From: Ruoffia tabacinasalis
GTDB taxonomy: Bacteria > Bacillota > Bacilli > Lactobacillales > Aerococcaceae
Direction: 5' to 3'
Length of the DNA stretch: 64,000 bases
Assembly (NCBI RefSeq): GCF_005864045.1
Contig: NZ_VBSP01000003.1
Coordinates: 1 to 64,000, forward strand
Part shown: one piece after another, positions 9,406 through 19,115 of the stretch
How the letters are laid out: every line of letters begins with the position of its first letter
Position numbering within the stretch: position 1 is the first letter of the stretch
Notes under the pieces: generated by a model
The model's database searches: none
What the model was told of the DNA's origin: nothing
What the model saw: the letters and a program-made list of their open reading frames with translations, nothing else
Position numbers and translations under genes: made by a program

Positions 9406-10722
9406 ATGAAATTATTTAAAGAATTACCATTGAAACAATTTATTCAAGATGCGTTATTAGACATTCACTTTGAAACTTTAACGCCAGTTCAAGAAGAAGT
9501 GATTCCACAAGCTTTAGATGGACACAGTTTAATTGTTCAATCCCAAACCGGCTCAGGAAAAACACATAGTTTTTTAGTGCCCATCTTAAACCAAATTGAT
9601 GCTGATGCAAATGAAGTCCAAGCAGTAGTTACTGCACCAAGTAGAGAATTAGCAGAACAATTATATAATGTAGCAATTCAAATTGCTGAGTTTTCAGAAA
9701 AACCAATCAAAGTCGTGCGTTATATTGGAGGTACTGATAAGCAACGCCAACTTGAAAAATTACAAAATAATGAACAACCTCAATTAGTTATTGGTACTCC
9801 GGGGAGAATTTTCGACTTAATGTCTGAAAATGCACTTTGGGTTCAATCAACCAAAACATTCGTTGTTGATGAAGCTGACATGACAATGGATTTAGGATTT
9901 TTATCGATAGTAGACGAGATTGCTTCAAGAATGCCGGAAGAATTACAAATCATGGTTTTCTCAGCAACAATCCCTCAAACATTAGAAGTGTTCTTAAATA
10001 AATATATGACGGCACCAAAAGTAATCGAAATCGATAATCAAGGTGTAATCGCCGATATGATTGAGAATTACTTAATCTATACGCGGGGCAGAGATAGAGC
10101 GGAGATAGCTTATTCCTTACTAACAATGGGTGAGCCATACTTAGCATTGATCTTCTGTAACACAAAGCAATATGCCGATGAAGTCAGTCATTTCCTGAAA
10201 AATAAGGGACTAAAAGTAGCGACAATTCATGGCGGACTAACACCTAGAGAACGTAAAAGAGTGATGCGACAAATTCGTGATTTAGAATTCCAATATGTCG
10301 TCGCGACAGATTTAGCTGCCCGTGGTATTGATATTCCAGGAACGTCTATGGTTATTAATATGGAAATTCCTACTGAATTAGAATTCTTTATCCACCGAGT
10401 TGGTCGTACCGGACGTAACAATATTAAAGGTGTCGCTTATACTTTAATTGAGCCTGACAATGAACGTGACATTCATACTTTAGAGAAAAAAGGGATTGAA
10501 TTTGAGCACGTTGACATCGTTAAAGGTGAAATTAGAGAAGTTAAAGCTAGAAATGCTCGTGCAAAACGTGAAGACAAAAAGAAAAATGAAGATACTGTGA
10601 TTAAAGGTATGATTCAACGTAATAAAAAACGTAAAGTAAAACCGGGCTATAAGAAAAAATTAGATCGACAAATCCAATCACACAAACGAACACAAACACG
10701 TCAAAATAAGCGCAAGAAATAA
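9406..10722 (+). CDS. cshB: DEAD-box ATP-dependent RNA helicase CshB-like
   Basis: 438 residues. Conserved motifs run in order: Q motif region (FETLTPVQE), Walker A SQTGSGKT (46-53), PSRELAEQ, GTPGR, DEAD (155-158), SAT, ARGIDIPG and HRVGRTGR. The C-terminus (about 375-438) is strongly basic with many Lys/Arg, a typical RNA-binding tail. CshB-type helicases help ribosome assembly and cold growth by unwinding RNA. Assignment to CshB rather than CshA rests on length and the short basic tail. It has its own promoter and terminator. Confidence 0.9.
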   Translation: MKLFKELPLKQFIQDALLDIHFETLTPVQEEVIPQALDGHSLIVQSQTGSGKTHSFLVPILNQIDADANEVQAVVTAPSRELAEQLYNVAIQIAEFSEKPIKVVRYIGGTDKQRQLEKLQNNEQPQLVIGTPGRIFDLMSENALWVQSTKTFVVDEADMTMDLGFLSIVDEIASRMPEELQIMVFSATIPQTLEVFLNKYMTAPKVIEIDNQGVIADMIENYLIYTRGRDRAEIAYSLLTMGEPYLALIFCNTKQYADEVSHFLKNKGLKVATIHGGLTPRERKRVMRQIRDLEFQYVVATDLAARGIDIPGTSMVINMEIPTELEFFIHRVGRTGRNNIKGVAYTLIEPDNERDIHTLEKKGIEFEHVDIVKGEIREVKARNARAKREDKKKNEDTVIKGMIQRNKKRKVKPGYKKKLDRQIQSHKRTQTRQNKRKK

Positions 10723-10766
10723 CAAAAAACCAGCTTTCCAATTTTAATGGATGCTGGTTTTTTGTT
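10721..10766. terminator. Bidirectional terminator between cshB and the DUF1189 gene
   Basis: AACAAAAAACCAGC (10721-10734) pairs exactly with GCTGGTTTTTTGTT (10753-10766). The A-run and T-run let it end transcripts from both sides. Confidence 0.85.
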
Positions 10767-10770
10767 GATA

Positions 10771-11664
10771 TTATTTTTCTTCATCATCATCGTTGTCTTG
10801 ACTATCTGTATCATCTTTAAAGTTTAAATCGATCGTATCAATATCATCAAGGCTATTCATAATAGTATGAATAAATTTAGTGTGGTTTTTAAAAGCAAGA
10901 TACAACAGGAATAAAGTAATAGCAGCTAAAGTAAACTGTGTTGCGACGAATCCCGGAATCAGTATAGACATTAACTCCAGTAATAGAATTGGGACAAATG
11001 AGATTACAACCGTTAACTTCAGTCTTGCTTTGAAATTAATGGCTCTAGTCAGTCGAACATTAAAGAAACCAGCCATAATACTGATTAATATAATTTGGAA
11101 CCAGTAAACGAAGAAAGCAGTCACTAGCATTACTAAAAACATCATTGTATTAATTGAAAATGATTCTTCAACAATATAATTTAAGAATAATTCAAAGCGA
11201 TGATTGTTTGCAAAAAGATAATCATAACCTGGGATTTCTTGAACAACCTCACCAACAGTTAGAAATGCGTAGTCCTCAATAATAAAGATCCCAAAAGGGG
11301 AACTAGGCATCAACATTTCTCTTTGTTCAGCTGGAATTTCAGTTTCAAAGCCCATTTCTGTATTGATTGAATCATCAATGACGATTTGCACTGAATCAGA
11401 TTGATAATAGAGTGGTTTTTCTCCTTCAGCTATATTCAAAGTTCCTTCTGATAAAGAATACTCTGGTATATACTCAACAGCGTTAGAGAAGTCATCTGAA
11501 ATTTGTGAAAAAACTGGAATAATATTAACGAACATCGCTAGTGTCATTGCTAATATCGAACCAAAAGCAACCAAATGAATATATTTCCACGGCACATTTA
11601 TCGATTCAATATAATAGCGAGGGTTCTTTAACCCTAGTTTAAGTAAATTAAATATTTTCTTCAT
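10771..11664 (-). CDS. DUF1189 family membrane protein
   Basis: 297 residues with an N-terminal membrane helix (about 28-52), an extracytoplasmic domain of about 110 residues and a cluster of hydrophobic helices (about 172-265), then an acidic tail rich in Asp and Glu. The opening (LKLGLKNPRYY, then PWKYIHL) matches the DUF1189 family found in bacilli and lactic acid bacteria. No biochemical function is established for the family. Its promoter is at 11699-11726. The YfhO gene upstream on the same strand is separated by 149 bases, so they need not be cotranscribed. Confidence 0.8.
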   Translation of the reverse strand: MKKIFNLLKLGLKNPRYYIESINVPWKYIHLVAFGSILAMTLAMFVNIIPVFSQISDDFSNAVEYIPEYSLSEGTLNIAEGEKPLYYQSDSVQIVIDDSINTEMGFETEIPAEQREMLMPSSPFGIFIIEDYAFLTVGEVVQEIPGYDYLFANNHRFELFLNYIVEESFSINTMMFLVMLVTAFFVYWFQIILISIMAGFFNVRLTRAINFKARLKLTVVISFVPILLLELMSILIPGFVATQFTLAAITLFLLYLAFKNHTKFIHTIMNSLDDIDTIDLNFKDDTDSQDNDDDEEK

Positions 11665-11698
11665 TGAACCGTCCTTTACTAATTAAATTCATTAATTT

Positions 11699-11726
11699 AT
11701 CATACCAAAGTCAATTGAATTATCAA
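11699..11726 (-). promoter_or_regulatory. Promoter of the DUF1189 gene
   Basis: On the minus strand TTGATA (11726-11721), 16-base spacer, TATGAT (11704-11699), 34 bases before the start codon. Confidence 0.6.
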
Positions 11727-11813
11727 GTAAATTTATGACTTTGCCTTTCTTTAAATAGTAACTTATTTATATTAAATCAATATGTACTCAAGTTATTTAT
11801 GTATGATCTGAAT

Positions 11814-14477
11814 TTAGTCAGTATCCAAGCTGATATTTTTTTGAGAGGTCTTTCTATCCCAATAAATAATACCGACTAAACTGATTATACCAATCAAGCT
11901 CGATATGCCTCCAAAGACAATCGAACGAGGGAAGTAAGTTAATTCAACATTATGTTGACCACTCGTTATAGGTATCGCCATTAAAGTATCACTTAATACA
12001 TTTACCGGTTCAACACTTGTGCCATCCACAGTTATGTCCCAAGCTGCATCATAAGGGATTGTGAATAAGACATAAGCGTCATCTTGTTCAATGGTAATAT
12101 TTCCTTTGATGTGATTGTGACTAAAATGGGTCACATTAAACTTATTATCTTCTTTAGTATCCATCATCTTTTCATAACGCTCTAAGTCAAATTCGTATAA
12201 TTCAAGTAAATTCGCTTGCAATTCTTCTTCCTCAAGCTCTACATCAAAGTATTGATCTTCACGAACAGTGTCATAACTGGCGTTATAAACTTGACGTCTC
12301 CTAAATGGCGAATAGAATCGATAATGATTAGAGTTTAAATCAAACGAAACATTCTTACTTGAGAACTGACTTGGTATACTAAAGTAGTATGGGTTTCGAT
12401 TAGTTGTTTCAAAATGCCAACGAATTCTCGGTGTTTGTGCATCGTTTTCTGTTTTATCAATATATGTATAGTAATCTCCATCTCCGGTATCCGCTACTTC
12501 GACGTTTTCATAAGTGACATCCGTAAAGTCATGCTCTGTAAAGTAAGGAGCGCCATTACCGTTATAATCTATAAGACTTAATAATAATTCTTGGTTTTCA
12601 ATGGGTCTATGTGATGTAAATTCAATTCCATCATTAGCAATATCTGAACTCACTTCCATGCCTAGACCAAAGTTTCTTTCGTTTTCATAAACTTTTACCC
12701 TTGAATATTGAGTCGAGATAGGGTGGAATTCCATATCTAAATCAGTGGCTTCTGGATATAAGACATAACCTTCATCCGCTGTGTGTTCGCTCGAATTTGT
12801 CGTTGGAGCTAAGAAATAACGAATATTAAAGAAATCATCTAAGAATAGCGTTCCGTTAGTATAGGTTGCAAAGCCATTACCATCAGGTAAGCCAAGATAA
12901 CCATATAACTCAGGGACATGTGCTTCGATGGTCGAGCCAAAGTGATCCATACCACTATAGTGTGTATACATCGCTTCGTTTTTAGTACGCATAAATGTTT
13001 TGTTTATTCGATAGAAATCATTATCTGGATGACGTAAACCAGCTAAACTTTGATTAAGTGTTTCAGTATAATCTTCAAATTTCGACTGTTGAACATAATT
13101 AATATCTGACATAATAATATACGCATTAATGAATAGTTCGCTAAAAACAAATACTAACAGTACCGAGTTTAGAATGATTTTTTTAGGTCTTTCTAATTGA
13201 ATAATTATGACAAAGGCCAAGAAGAAAGCCAGAGAAATAAAGATATTAATATCATTTAAGAAAGTATATTCATCAATCCATAAATAATAACCAGAGAATA
13301 AAGCCATCGCAACAATGGCAGTAATTAATACACCAAGCGGGAAACGCTTGGGTTGATTCTTAAAGGCTTTAATGGCCATTACAAGTAGAAAGAAACTTGT
13401 CGTGAACGAGAATCTAAAGTGATACCAAATTGGGAATTGTCCACCATGCCAAAGTTTATTAAATAAATCAAATCTAAAAGAAAGTGCAAACACTGTAAAA
13501 ATTAATATCGCAACGATTTTTTCAGACAATTTAATTTTTTTATTAATAAAGAAAAGACCTACAAAGAGGATAACTAACATCCCAGCATAGATATTAGGAG
13601 AACCTGAAGACATTTCATCAAAGTTGAAACTACCAACGAATAGTTTTGACGCAATATCTTGAAGTGTATGAGCAACTTCCCAATCTAACTCAAATTCCAA
13701 GTAACTGCCTTTGTTTTGGGTTAGAGAGTAATAGGTCGGAATAAGGGTAATTCCAGCTATTAAAGCTGCGATGATTGAATGAATTCCAAATCGGAAGTAT
13801 GAGACAATCGTTTCTTTAATGTTGAATACAGTTTGTTTTTCGACGATGACAAAGAGTGCATATATTGCTAAGAAAAGACAAATCATATAACCGATATAAT
13901 AATTCGCAATTAACATAATTGCTAACGAACCAACATAAAGTAAGCGACTCTTTCCACTTATTAATTGACCTAAACCTAAGGCAATAAGCGGTAATAATAC
14001 TAAGCCATCTAACCACATTATATTTAACTGATACACGATGGTATAACTCATGAAAGTATAGGATAAGCTAAAAATGATTGATGGGAGCGTACTTAAGTCA
14101 TATTTATGACGTGAGAAGTACATAAATGTTAAGCTACTTGCCAGTAATTTGAGGTAAGTAATTAACGTTACTGCTATTTCAAAGTTTGACTCGTTAAATA
14201 ATAAGAAAATCAAATTAAAGGGACTCAACAAGTAGTATGCCCATAAACCTATCATTTCTCCGCCAATCGCTTTTTCAAAGCTGTAAAGGAGCATTTCAGG
14301 CGAATGGGTTAAAGTTTCTTTATACATACTAAAGAAATCAATATATTGTTGACCTAAATCAACAGTAAGCATTGTATCTTTACCAAAAGGCGCAAATTGA
14401 AAAATTATTGCAAGCCCGATAAAGAAAATCGATACAAATATAGTATTTAATAAATACGGTTTAAGTTTATTTATCAT
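11814..14477 (-). CDS. yfhO: YfhO family membrane protein (GT-C type, polymer glycosylation)
   Basis: 887 residues when started at 14477, where TAGGAGT lies at a good distance; the open frame extends 45 bases further without a comparable site. About a dozen hydrophobic helices fill residues 8-470, then a large extracytoplasmic C-terminal domain and a final helix near 850-870. The N-terminal acidic motif TVDLGQQYIDFF fits the first-loop Asp motif of GT-C transferases. In Listeria and Bacillus, YfhO-type proteins glycosylate lipoteichoic or wall teichoic acid using lipid-linked sugars. Substrate is unknown here. It is divergent from the PBP gene. Confidence 0.85.
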   Translation of the reverse strand: MINKLKPYLLNTIFVSIFFIGLAIIFQFAPFGKDTMLTVDLGQQYIDFFSMYKETLTHSPEMLLYSFEKAIGGEMIGLWAYYLLSPFNLIFLLFNESNFEIAVTLITYLKLLASSLTFMYFSRHKYDLSTLPSIIFSLSYTFMSYTIVYQLNIMWLDGLVLLPLIALGLGQLISGKSRLLYVGSLAIMLIANYYIGYMICLFLAIYALFVIVEKQTVFNIKETIVSYFRFGIHSIIAALIAGITLIPTYYSLTQNKGSYLEFELDWEVAHTLQDIASKLFVGSFNFDEMSSGSPNIYAGMLVILFVGLFFINKKIKLSEKIVAILIFTVFALSFRFDLFNKLWHGGQFPIWYHFRFSFTTSFFLLVMAIKAFKNQPKRFPLGVLITAIVAMALFSGYYLWIDEYTFLNDINIFISLAFFLAFVIIIQLERPKKIILNSVLLVFVFSELFINAYIIMSDINYVQQSKFEDYTETLNQSLAGLRHPDNDFYRINKTFMRTKNEAMYTHYSGMDHFGSTIEAHVPELYGYLGLPDGNGFATYTNGTLFLDDFFNIRYFLAPTTNSSEHTADEGYVLYPEATDLDMEFHPISTQYSRVKVYENERNFGLGMEVSSDIANDGIEFTSHRPIENQELLLSLIDYNGNGAPYFTEHDFTDVTYENVEVADTGDGDYYTYIDKTENDAQTPRIRWHFETTNRNPYYFSIPSQFSSKNVSFDLNSNHYRFYSPFRRRQVYNASYDTVREDQYFDVELEEEELQANLLELYEFDLERYEKMMDTKEDNKFNVTHFSHNHIKGNITIEQDDAYVLFTIPYDAAWDITVDGTSVEPVNVLSDTLMAIPITSGQHNVELTYFPRSIVFGGISSLIGIISLVGIIYWDRKTSQKNISLDTD

Positions 14478-14669
14478 TTTGTGACTCCTAACGAAATTAA
14501 TAATCCTATCATATATTAACAAAGAAAAATCTGCTAATCATCTTTTTAGTGAGTAAAATTTATGAAGATAAATTAAAGATTGATGTTAATCTTTGGGTTT
14601 GATACAATTTTGATTAATTGTTTGATATAATAATCAGGTGAATTTAAACTATTAGAGGGGAGAAGATAA

Positions 14670-16790
14670 ATGGCACTCTACAAAATAAAGCAAAAGAAAA
14701 CACGTTCGCATATACCTGGACGATTGAATCTCTTGTTTTTTATTTCGTTTTTGGTGTTTACTGTGTTATTTATCCGATTAGGATATATTCAATTATATAG
14801 TGGTGAACGTTACTCCAATATGGTAGAACGAACCGAATCAACGTTATCAACTGGTTCAGTACCCAGAGGGATGATGTACGATAGTAATGGGAATATTTTA
14901 GTGGGTAATAGACCAGAGCAAGCCATTCTTTATACACGTGATCGTGATTCAAGAGTGTCGGCTCAAGATATAGTAGATATTGCAACACAACTTGCTTCAT
15001 TAATTGAAGTTCCAACGTCTAATTTAACTGAACGTGATTTAAAAGATTATTTCATTATTAAGAATGAAGACTTAGTTAATAGTCGTTTAACTGAAGATGA
15101 GTTATTATTGCCTGGACCTGAGTTATACACTGTTCAACTTGAAAGCGTTACTGAAGAAGACATCCAATTTAGTAACGCTGAAATGAAGATTGCGGCTTTA
15201 TTCAAACAAATGAATAGTGCCTATGCATTATCAACTGTTACAGTTAAGAATCAAAATGTTACAGAAGAAGAGGTTGCACGTGTATCTGAACAATTAAGTC
15301 AATTACCTGGTATTAGTATTGGGACCGATTGGCAGCGTGTCTACCCGATGGGAGAAATGCTTAGATCGATCTTCGGTCAAGTTTCAACTGAACAGGGCGG
15401 TATTCCAAGTGAATTAGCTCCTGAGTTGCTTCGTCGTGGATATGCTATGAATGACCGTGTTGGAATGAGTTATCTTGAACAAGAATATGAAAATGCCCTA
15501 AAAGGGACAAAATCATTATTTAATTTTGTGACAGATTCTTCAGATGATATCTTAGAAAATGATATGTTATATAAAGGAACTAAAGGGGATAACTTGGTTC
15601 TGACAATCAATTCTGAATTCCAAAGGAAACTAGATGAAATTGCTGAAAATTCATTGAGAACGATGGAACAACAAGGTCTGAATGACCGTGTATACATCGT
15701 TGCATCAAATCCAAAAAACGGGGATATCTTAGGTATCTCAGGAAAACGATTTGAATACAATGAAGATACAGATTCTTATAATACGGACAAAATCGTTGAT
15801 GATACACTTGGAGCGATTAATACGAGTTATGGTATGGGGTCAAGTATAAAACCTGCCATGGTAGCTACAGGTTACATGGAAAATGTTATTTCTTTAGATA
15901 ATAATATCCTAGTGGATGAGCCGTTGAAATTCCAAGCCTCACAAGTAAAAACATCAGTATTTAACCGTACTGGCGAAATGCCAATTGATGATATTGAAGC
16001 TTTACAATTATCATCGAATATTTATATGATTAAATTAGCGATGATGATTGGTGGGCAGATGACTTATGAAGAAAATGACCGCTTATCTATTCATGATAAC
16101 ACAATCAACATCATACGTGATTATTTAGCTCAGTTTGGTTTAGGAACAACTACCGGAATTGACTTACCTGTTGAATCAGCTGGATTTAGTCCAGAAAGTG
16201 ATCAACTTGTAAGTGCACTCGATTTATCCTATGGACAATTTGACCTGTATACACCTTTACAATTAGGACAATACGCAGCAACTATCGCTAATGGCGGTAT
16301 ACGTTATGCACCTAGACTAGTTAAAGAAATACGTGGAACGGATGCGAATGGAGAATTAGGTTCTGTTAAATCATCGAATGAAACTGAAATCTTGAATGTA
16401 ATACCGATTGATGAAGCAGCGATGGAGCGAATTCATGAAGGGATGAGACAAGTATCACATACACTTGACGGTACTGCGCGTTATCTATTCATGAATTACC
16501 CAATTGAAGTTGGATCTAAGACAGGGACTACAGAGGCATTCTATTCTGGCCCGATCCAATATGCACAAAATCAACCGGTAACTAACGCGACATATATTGG
16601 TTTTGCACCATTTGATGATCCAGAAATTGCTATTTCAGTAGTTATTCCATATTTAGAAGAAGAGAACTGGGGACGTGAAAGTACTCGTGTTGCCCACCAA
16701 GTTATGAACGCTTATTTCGAAATGCAAGCTGAAACAAGTGGGACAATTGAAACATACTTAGATAGTCCAGCTGCTCAAGAAATTAACTAA
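14670..16790 (+). CDS. Class B penicillin-binding protein (PBP2b-like transpeptidase)
   Basis: 706 residues. A short basic cytoplasmic tail, one membrane helix (about 20-42), a dimerisation domain starting at SVPRGMMYDSNGN, and the transpeptidase domain. Catalytic motifs are S391-S-I-K394, S448-S-N450 and K617-T-G619. It crosslinks peptidoglycan outside the membrane. Basic N-terminus, length and motif context match the PBP2b group of lactic acid bacteria, which works with the elongation machinery (RodZ is also in the window); a PBP2x/FtsI role is less likely as no PASTA repeats are present. GAGGGG precedes the start. Confidence 0.88.
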   Translation: MALYKIKQKKTRSHIPGRLNLLFFISFLVFTVLFIRLGYIQLYSGERYSNMVERTESTLSTGSVPRGMMYDSNGNILVGNRPEQAILYTRDRDSRVSAQDIVDIATQLASLIEVPTSNLTERDLKDYFIIKNEDLVNSRLTEDELLLPGPELYTVQLESVTEEDIQFSNAEMKIAALFKQMNSAYALSTVTVKNQNVTEEEVARVSEQLSQLPGISIGTDWQRVYPMGEMLRSIFGQVSTEQGGIPSELAPELLRRGYAMNDRVGMSYLEQEYENALKGTKSLFNFVTDSSDDILENDMLYKGTKGDNLVLTINSEFQRKLDEIAENSLRTMEQQGLNDRVYIVASNPKNGDILGISGKRFEYNEDTDSYNTDKIVDDTLGAINTSYGMGSSIKPAMVATGYMENVISLDNNILVDEPLKFQASQVKTSVFNRTGEMPIDDIEALQLSSNIYMIKLAMMIGGQMTYEENDRLSIHDNTINIIRDYLAQFGLGTTTGIDLPVESAGFSPESDQLVSALDLSYGQFDLYTPLQLGQYAATIANGGIRYAPRLVKEIRGTDANGELGSVKSSNETEILNVIPIDEAAMERIHEGMRQVSHTLDGTARYLFMNYPIEVGSKTGTTEAFYSGPIQYAQNQPVTNATYIGFAPFDDPEIAISVVIPYLEEENWGRESTRVAHQVMNAYFEMQAETSGTIETYLDSPAAQEIN

Positions 16791-16800
16791 TAGAAACACA

Positions 16801-16829
16801 CCCACTTTCTAAATGGAAGTGGGTTTTTT
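16801..16829 (+). terminator. Terminator after the PBP gene
   Basis: CCCACTT (16801-16807) and AAGTGGG (16817-16823) enclose a 9-base loop and are followed by six T. Confidence 0.85.
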
Positions 16830-16836
16830 CTTGTAC

Positions 16837-16873
16837 AAAAAAAGCCTTGTGGATTAAATAAAATCCACAAAGC
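16837..16873 (-). terminator. Terminator of the MltG-like/SwrB-like operon
   Basis: TTGTGGATT and AATCCACAA (16847-16872) with outer AGC/GCT pairs form the stem. On the minus strand it is followed by a T-run (complement of the A-run 16837-16843). Confidence 0.82.
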
Positions 16874-16886
16874 TAAATTCATTATA

Positions 16887-17537
16887 TTAATAGTAGTAAT
16901 ATGCTCCGTCTGTAATAATTGAAGCGATATCGTGAATACTCATATCAGAATTCAATTCAAAATCTCCGGCTTGGATCACAGCGTTTAAGTCCCACTCATC
17001 TAATAAGCTTTGGAATTCGTCAGCTGAGTCTATAAATCCGTCTGATTCTAATCGAGCAGCAATTTCACTAGATGCTTCGCCTGAAGCAATCGAGAAGCTG
17101 CCTTCTAAGTCTGGTTGAGCTTCGGTTACTTCACCAGTTTCTGAACCTGTATTATCAGCTTCAGTATCTGTGTCAGTACCATTGTCCGTTGTCTCTGTAT
17201 CAGATTCATCGTTATTTGTTTCTGTGCCAGTATTATCGAGTTGAGCGACAAGTGATTCGTTAGCTTCAGTTAAGCTACTTATCTGTTCTTGCGCAGATGA
17301 TTCGTCCTGATTATCTCCAGAGGATAGTGATTCATTTAATGAATCACGCTCAGCAACTAAAGAACTTACTTGTTCTTCATATTGACTTATTTGCTCTTGA
17401 TCGCCGGAGCCGAGAAGAGAGTTTACTTGTAACCCTTCAACTGGGGCTTGGCCTTGAACAAATATGGCGAAAGCACCTGATAAAATGCCGGCAGAAAGAA
17501 ATCCGATACCTAATGAACGTAATGTGTTTTTTTTCAT
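16887..17537 (-). CDS. Secreted protein with coiled coil, acidic linker and MltG-type LysM-like domain
   Basis: 216 residues from ATG 17537, which follows GAAAGGA; the longer frame to 17576 lacks such a site. An N-terminal signal or anchor (MKKNTLRSLG plus a hydrophobic stretch, no lipobox Cys) leads into a coiled coil (about 45-110), a linker rich in Thr, Asp, Glu and Asn (about 95-135), and a C-terminal 70-residue domain. That domain (IASGEASSEIAARLESDG, then VIQAGDFEL and IHDIASIIT) resembles the LysM-like N-terminal module of MltG/YceG lytic transglycosylases. The catalytic MltG domain is absent. It follows the SwrB-like gene by 13 bases, so they form one operon. Function unknown. Confidence 0.65.
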   Translation of the reverse strand: MKKNTLRSLGIGFLSAGILSGAFAIFVQGQAPVEGLQVNSLLGSGDQEQISQYEEQVSSLVAERDSLNESLSSGDNQDESSAQEQISSLTEANESLVAQLDNTGTETNNDESDTETTDNGTDTDTEADNTGSETGEVTEAQPDLEGSFSIASGEASSEIAARLESDGFIDSADEFQSLLDEWDLNAVIQAGDFELNSDMSIHDIASIITDGAYYYY

Positions 17538-17550
17538 CGAATGTTCCTTT

Positions 17551-17949
17551 CTAACGATTTTCAATATAATCGTCAATAACTTTTTGAATCGTTACTGAGT
17601 TCAATTGAACTTCTTGACTGATTTCATGCATTGTATAACCTTGAGAGTAAAGACGGATAATCATTTCGTGTTGATTATCTGAAACTTCTTCTATCTCTTG
17701 TGATTCTACAGGCTCGTCATCGTAAACTTCATCAGTTGAATTATATACAACTGTTTCGTTATATGGTGTGTTTTGAGATTTTTCAAGTTCAGCTAAACGA
17801 GTTTTGATTGCATATAACTCTTCTGATTGTTGAACTGTATATTCATTCATTTGCTCAGTAACATCTTGGTCATCTCCTGCGAAGAATGAAGCAATTAATA
17901 AGATAATTGCAATGACTAATAGGGCAATGACTAAAATCCAAATGTCCAT
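17551..17949 (-). CDS. SwrB/DUF6115-like small membrane protein with C-terminal helix-turn-helix
   Basis: 132 residues from ATG 17949, behind GAAAGAGG; the frame continues upstream to 18084 but those residues look non-coding. One membrane helix (about 3-23), a coiled coil (about 30-55), an acidic linker, then a 40-residue helix-turn-helix-like end (IIRLYSQGYTMHEISQEV). This arrangement matches DUF6115-type proteins such as Bacillus SwrB. There are no flagellar genes nearby. It is the first gene of a two-gene operon with the MltG-like secreted protein, suggesting a joint envelope role. That is inference. Confidence 0.6.
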   Translation of the reverse strand: MDIWILVIALLVIAIILLIASFFAGDDQDVTEQMNEYTVQQSEELYAIKTRLAELEKSQNTPYNETVVYNSTDEVYDDEPVESQEIEEVSDNQHEMIIRLYSQGYTMHEISQEVQLNSVTIQKVIDDYIENR

Positions 17950-18112
17950 AAAGCACCTCTTTCCGTGAGTTTGTATTCTTACTTCATACAATTTTATCAA
18001 ATCTACAACAAGATTCAACTCTAAGCATGTTACAGATTCGTAATAATTTAAATTCATTTTACCAATATATAAGGAAAAGAGCAAAATATAAAGAGTTTTT
18101 TGAAAATAATAT

Positions 18113-18140
18113 TTGTTACTTGCGCATTTTGTGATATAAT
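18113..18140 (+). promoter_or_regulatory. rpmG promoter
   Basis: TTGTTA (18113-18118), 16-base spacer, TATAAT (18135-18140), about 64 bases before the rpmG start. Confidence 0.6.
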
Positions 18141-18203
18141 ATTTTGGTATTGTATAGAGAATACATTAAAAATCAAAACTCAATCAAGTTTGGAGGGATA
18201 ATA

Positions 18204-18356
18204 ATGCGCATTAATATTAATTTAGAATGTACTGAGTGTGGAGAACGTAATTACTTAACAAATAAAAACCGTCGTAACAACCCTGATCGTTTAGAGAAAA
18301 ATAAATATTGCCCTCGTGATCGCAAAGTTACACTTCACAGAGAAGTTAAAAAATAA
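18204..18356 (+). CDS. rpmG: 50S ribosomal protein L33
   Basis: 50 residues from ATG 18204 behind TGGAGGG; the open frame from 18144 is non-coding upstream of this. It has the L33 pattern [25 protein letters not shown] and TLHREVKK. The first knuckle is CxxC but the second is CPRD, with only one Cys. So it belongs to the zinc-poor type (as in Bacillus RpmGA), not the four-Cys type. In B. subtilis this gene also neighbours the formyl-THF cyclo-ligase and rhomboid genes. Confidence 0.95.
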   Translation: MRININLECTECGERNYLTNKNRRNNPDRLEKNKYCPRDRKVTLHREVKK

Positions 18357-18370
18357 GTCTATATAACACG

Positions 18371-18413
18371 ATACAGAGATTCATCGAGAAATCGAGAATC
18401 TCTGTATTTTTTT
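18371..18413 (+). terminator. Terminator after rpmG
   Basis: ATACAGAGATTC (18371-18382) pairs with GAATCTCTGTAT (18396-18407), followed by a T-run. Confidence 0.88.
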
Positions 18414-18524
18414 GATTGTATTTTACTAAATTAAGAGCATCTTCTAATATAACTGAATTACTATGGTTTACTAGGGGAAAAATATGGTAGAATATATGAG
18501 TGCATGGGAGGAGAGCGGATACAA

Positions 18525-19115
18525 ATGAAAGATAATATAAGTGAAAAAGTAAACATTCGGCGTTCGACGCTCACTTCAATGAAAGCCATGGATGCGAATC
18601 ATCGCAAAAAGCTTGAAGCAAATTTATGCGAGCAATTAATTAATTATATAAATGAAAACCAATTTCAATCGATTGGCTTTTATTACGGCTTTCATCCTGA
18701 AATTAACACGCCACTAATTATGGAAGAAATATTTAAATTAACAAATAGTTCATTATATTTGCCTAGAATAGAAGCTAATTATCAATTAAGCTTTCGTGAA
18801 TATCAAGACGAAACTCAATTAGAAACGGTTCAAAGAAAAATCAGACAACCGAAAAGTGATGCAAAAAGCATTCATATAGAAGAGATTGATTTATTAATCG
18901 TCCCAGGTGTTTCTTATCAAGAGAATGGCTATCGGATTGGTTTCGGTGGAGGCTATTATGATAGAGCCCTTGCAGGTGCTAATATCGATACCGTGTCACT
19001 CATCTTTAATGAGCAACTTTACCCTAATGGATCATGGAAGGTTGAGGCGCACGATATTCCGATTAAAAAGTTGATTATTCCAGGAAAAGGAGAGTTTGAT
19101 GAACAATCAATTTAG
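18525..19115 (+). CDS. yqgN: 5-formyltetrahydrofolate cyclo-ligase
   Basis: 196 residues from ATG 18525, 10 bases after GGGAGGAG; an upstream ATG at 18504 precedes that site and is rejected. It converts 5-formyl-THF to 5,10-methenyl-THF using ATP. The family signature is GYRIGFGGGYYDRAL with the nearby LLIVPGVSY strand; an N-terminal basic helix (NIRRSTL) fits phosphate binding. The last 17 bases overlap the rhomboid gene, so the two are translationally coupled. Order rpmG, cyclo-ligase, rhomboid matches Bacillus yqgN-yqgP. Confidence 0.92.
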   Translation: MKDNISEKVNIRRSTLTSMKAMDANHRKKLEANLCEQLINYINENQFQSIGFYYGFHPEINTPLIMEEIFKLTNSSLYLPRIEANYQLSFREYQDETQLETVQRKIRQPKSDAKSIHIEEIDLLIVPGVSYQENGYRIGFGGGYYDRALAGANIDTVSLIFNEQLYPNGSWKVEAHDIPIKKLIIPGKGEFDEQSI

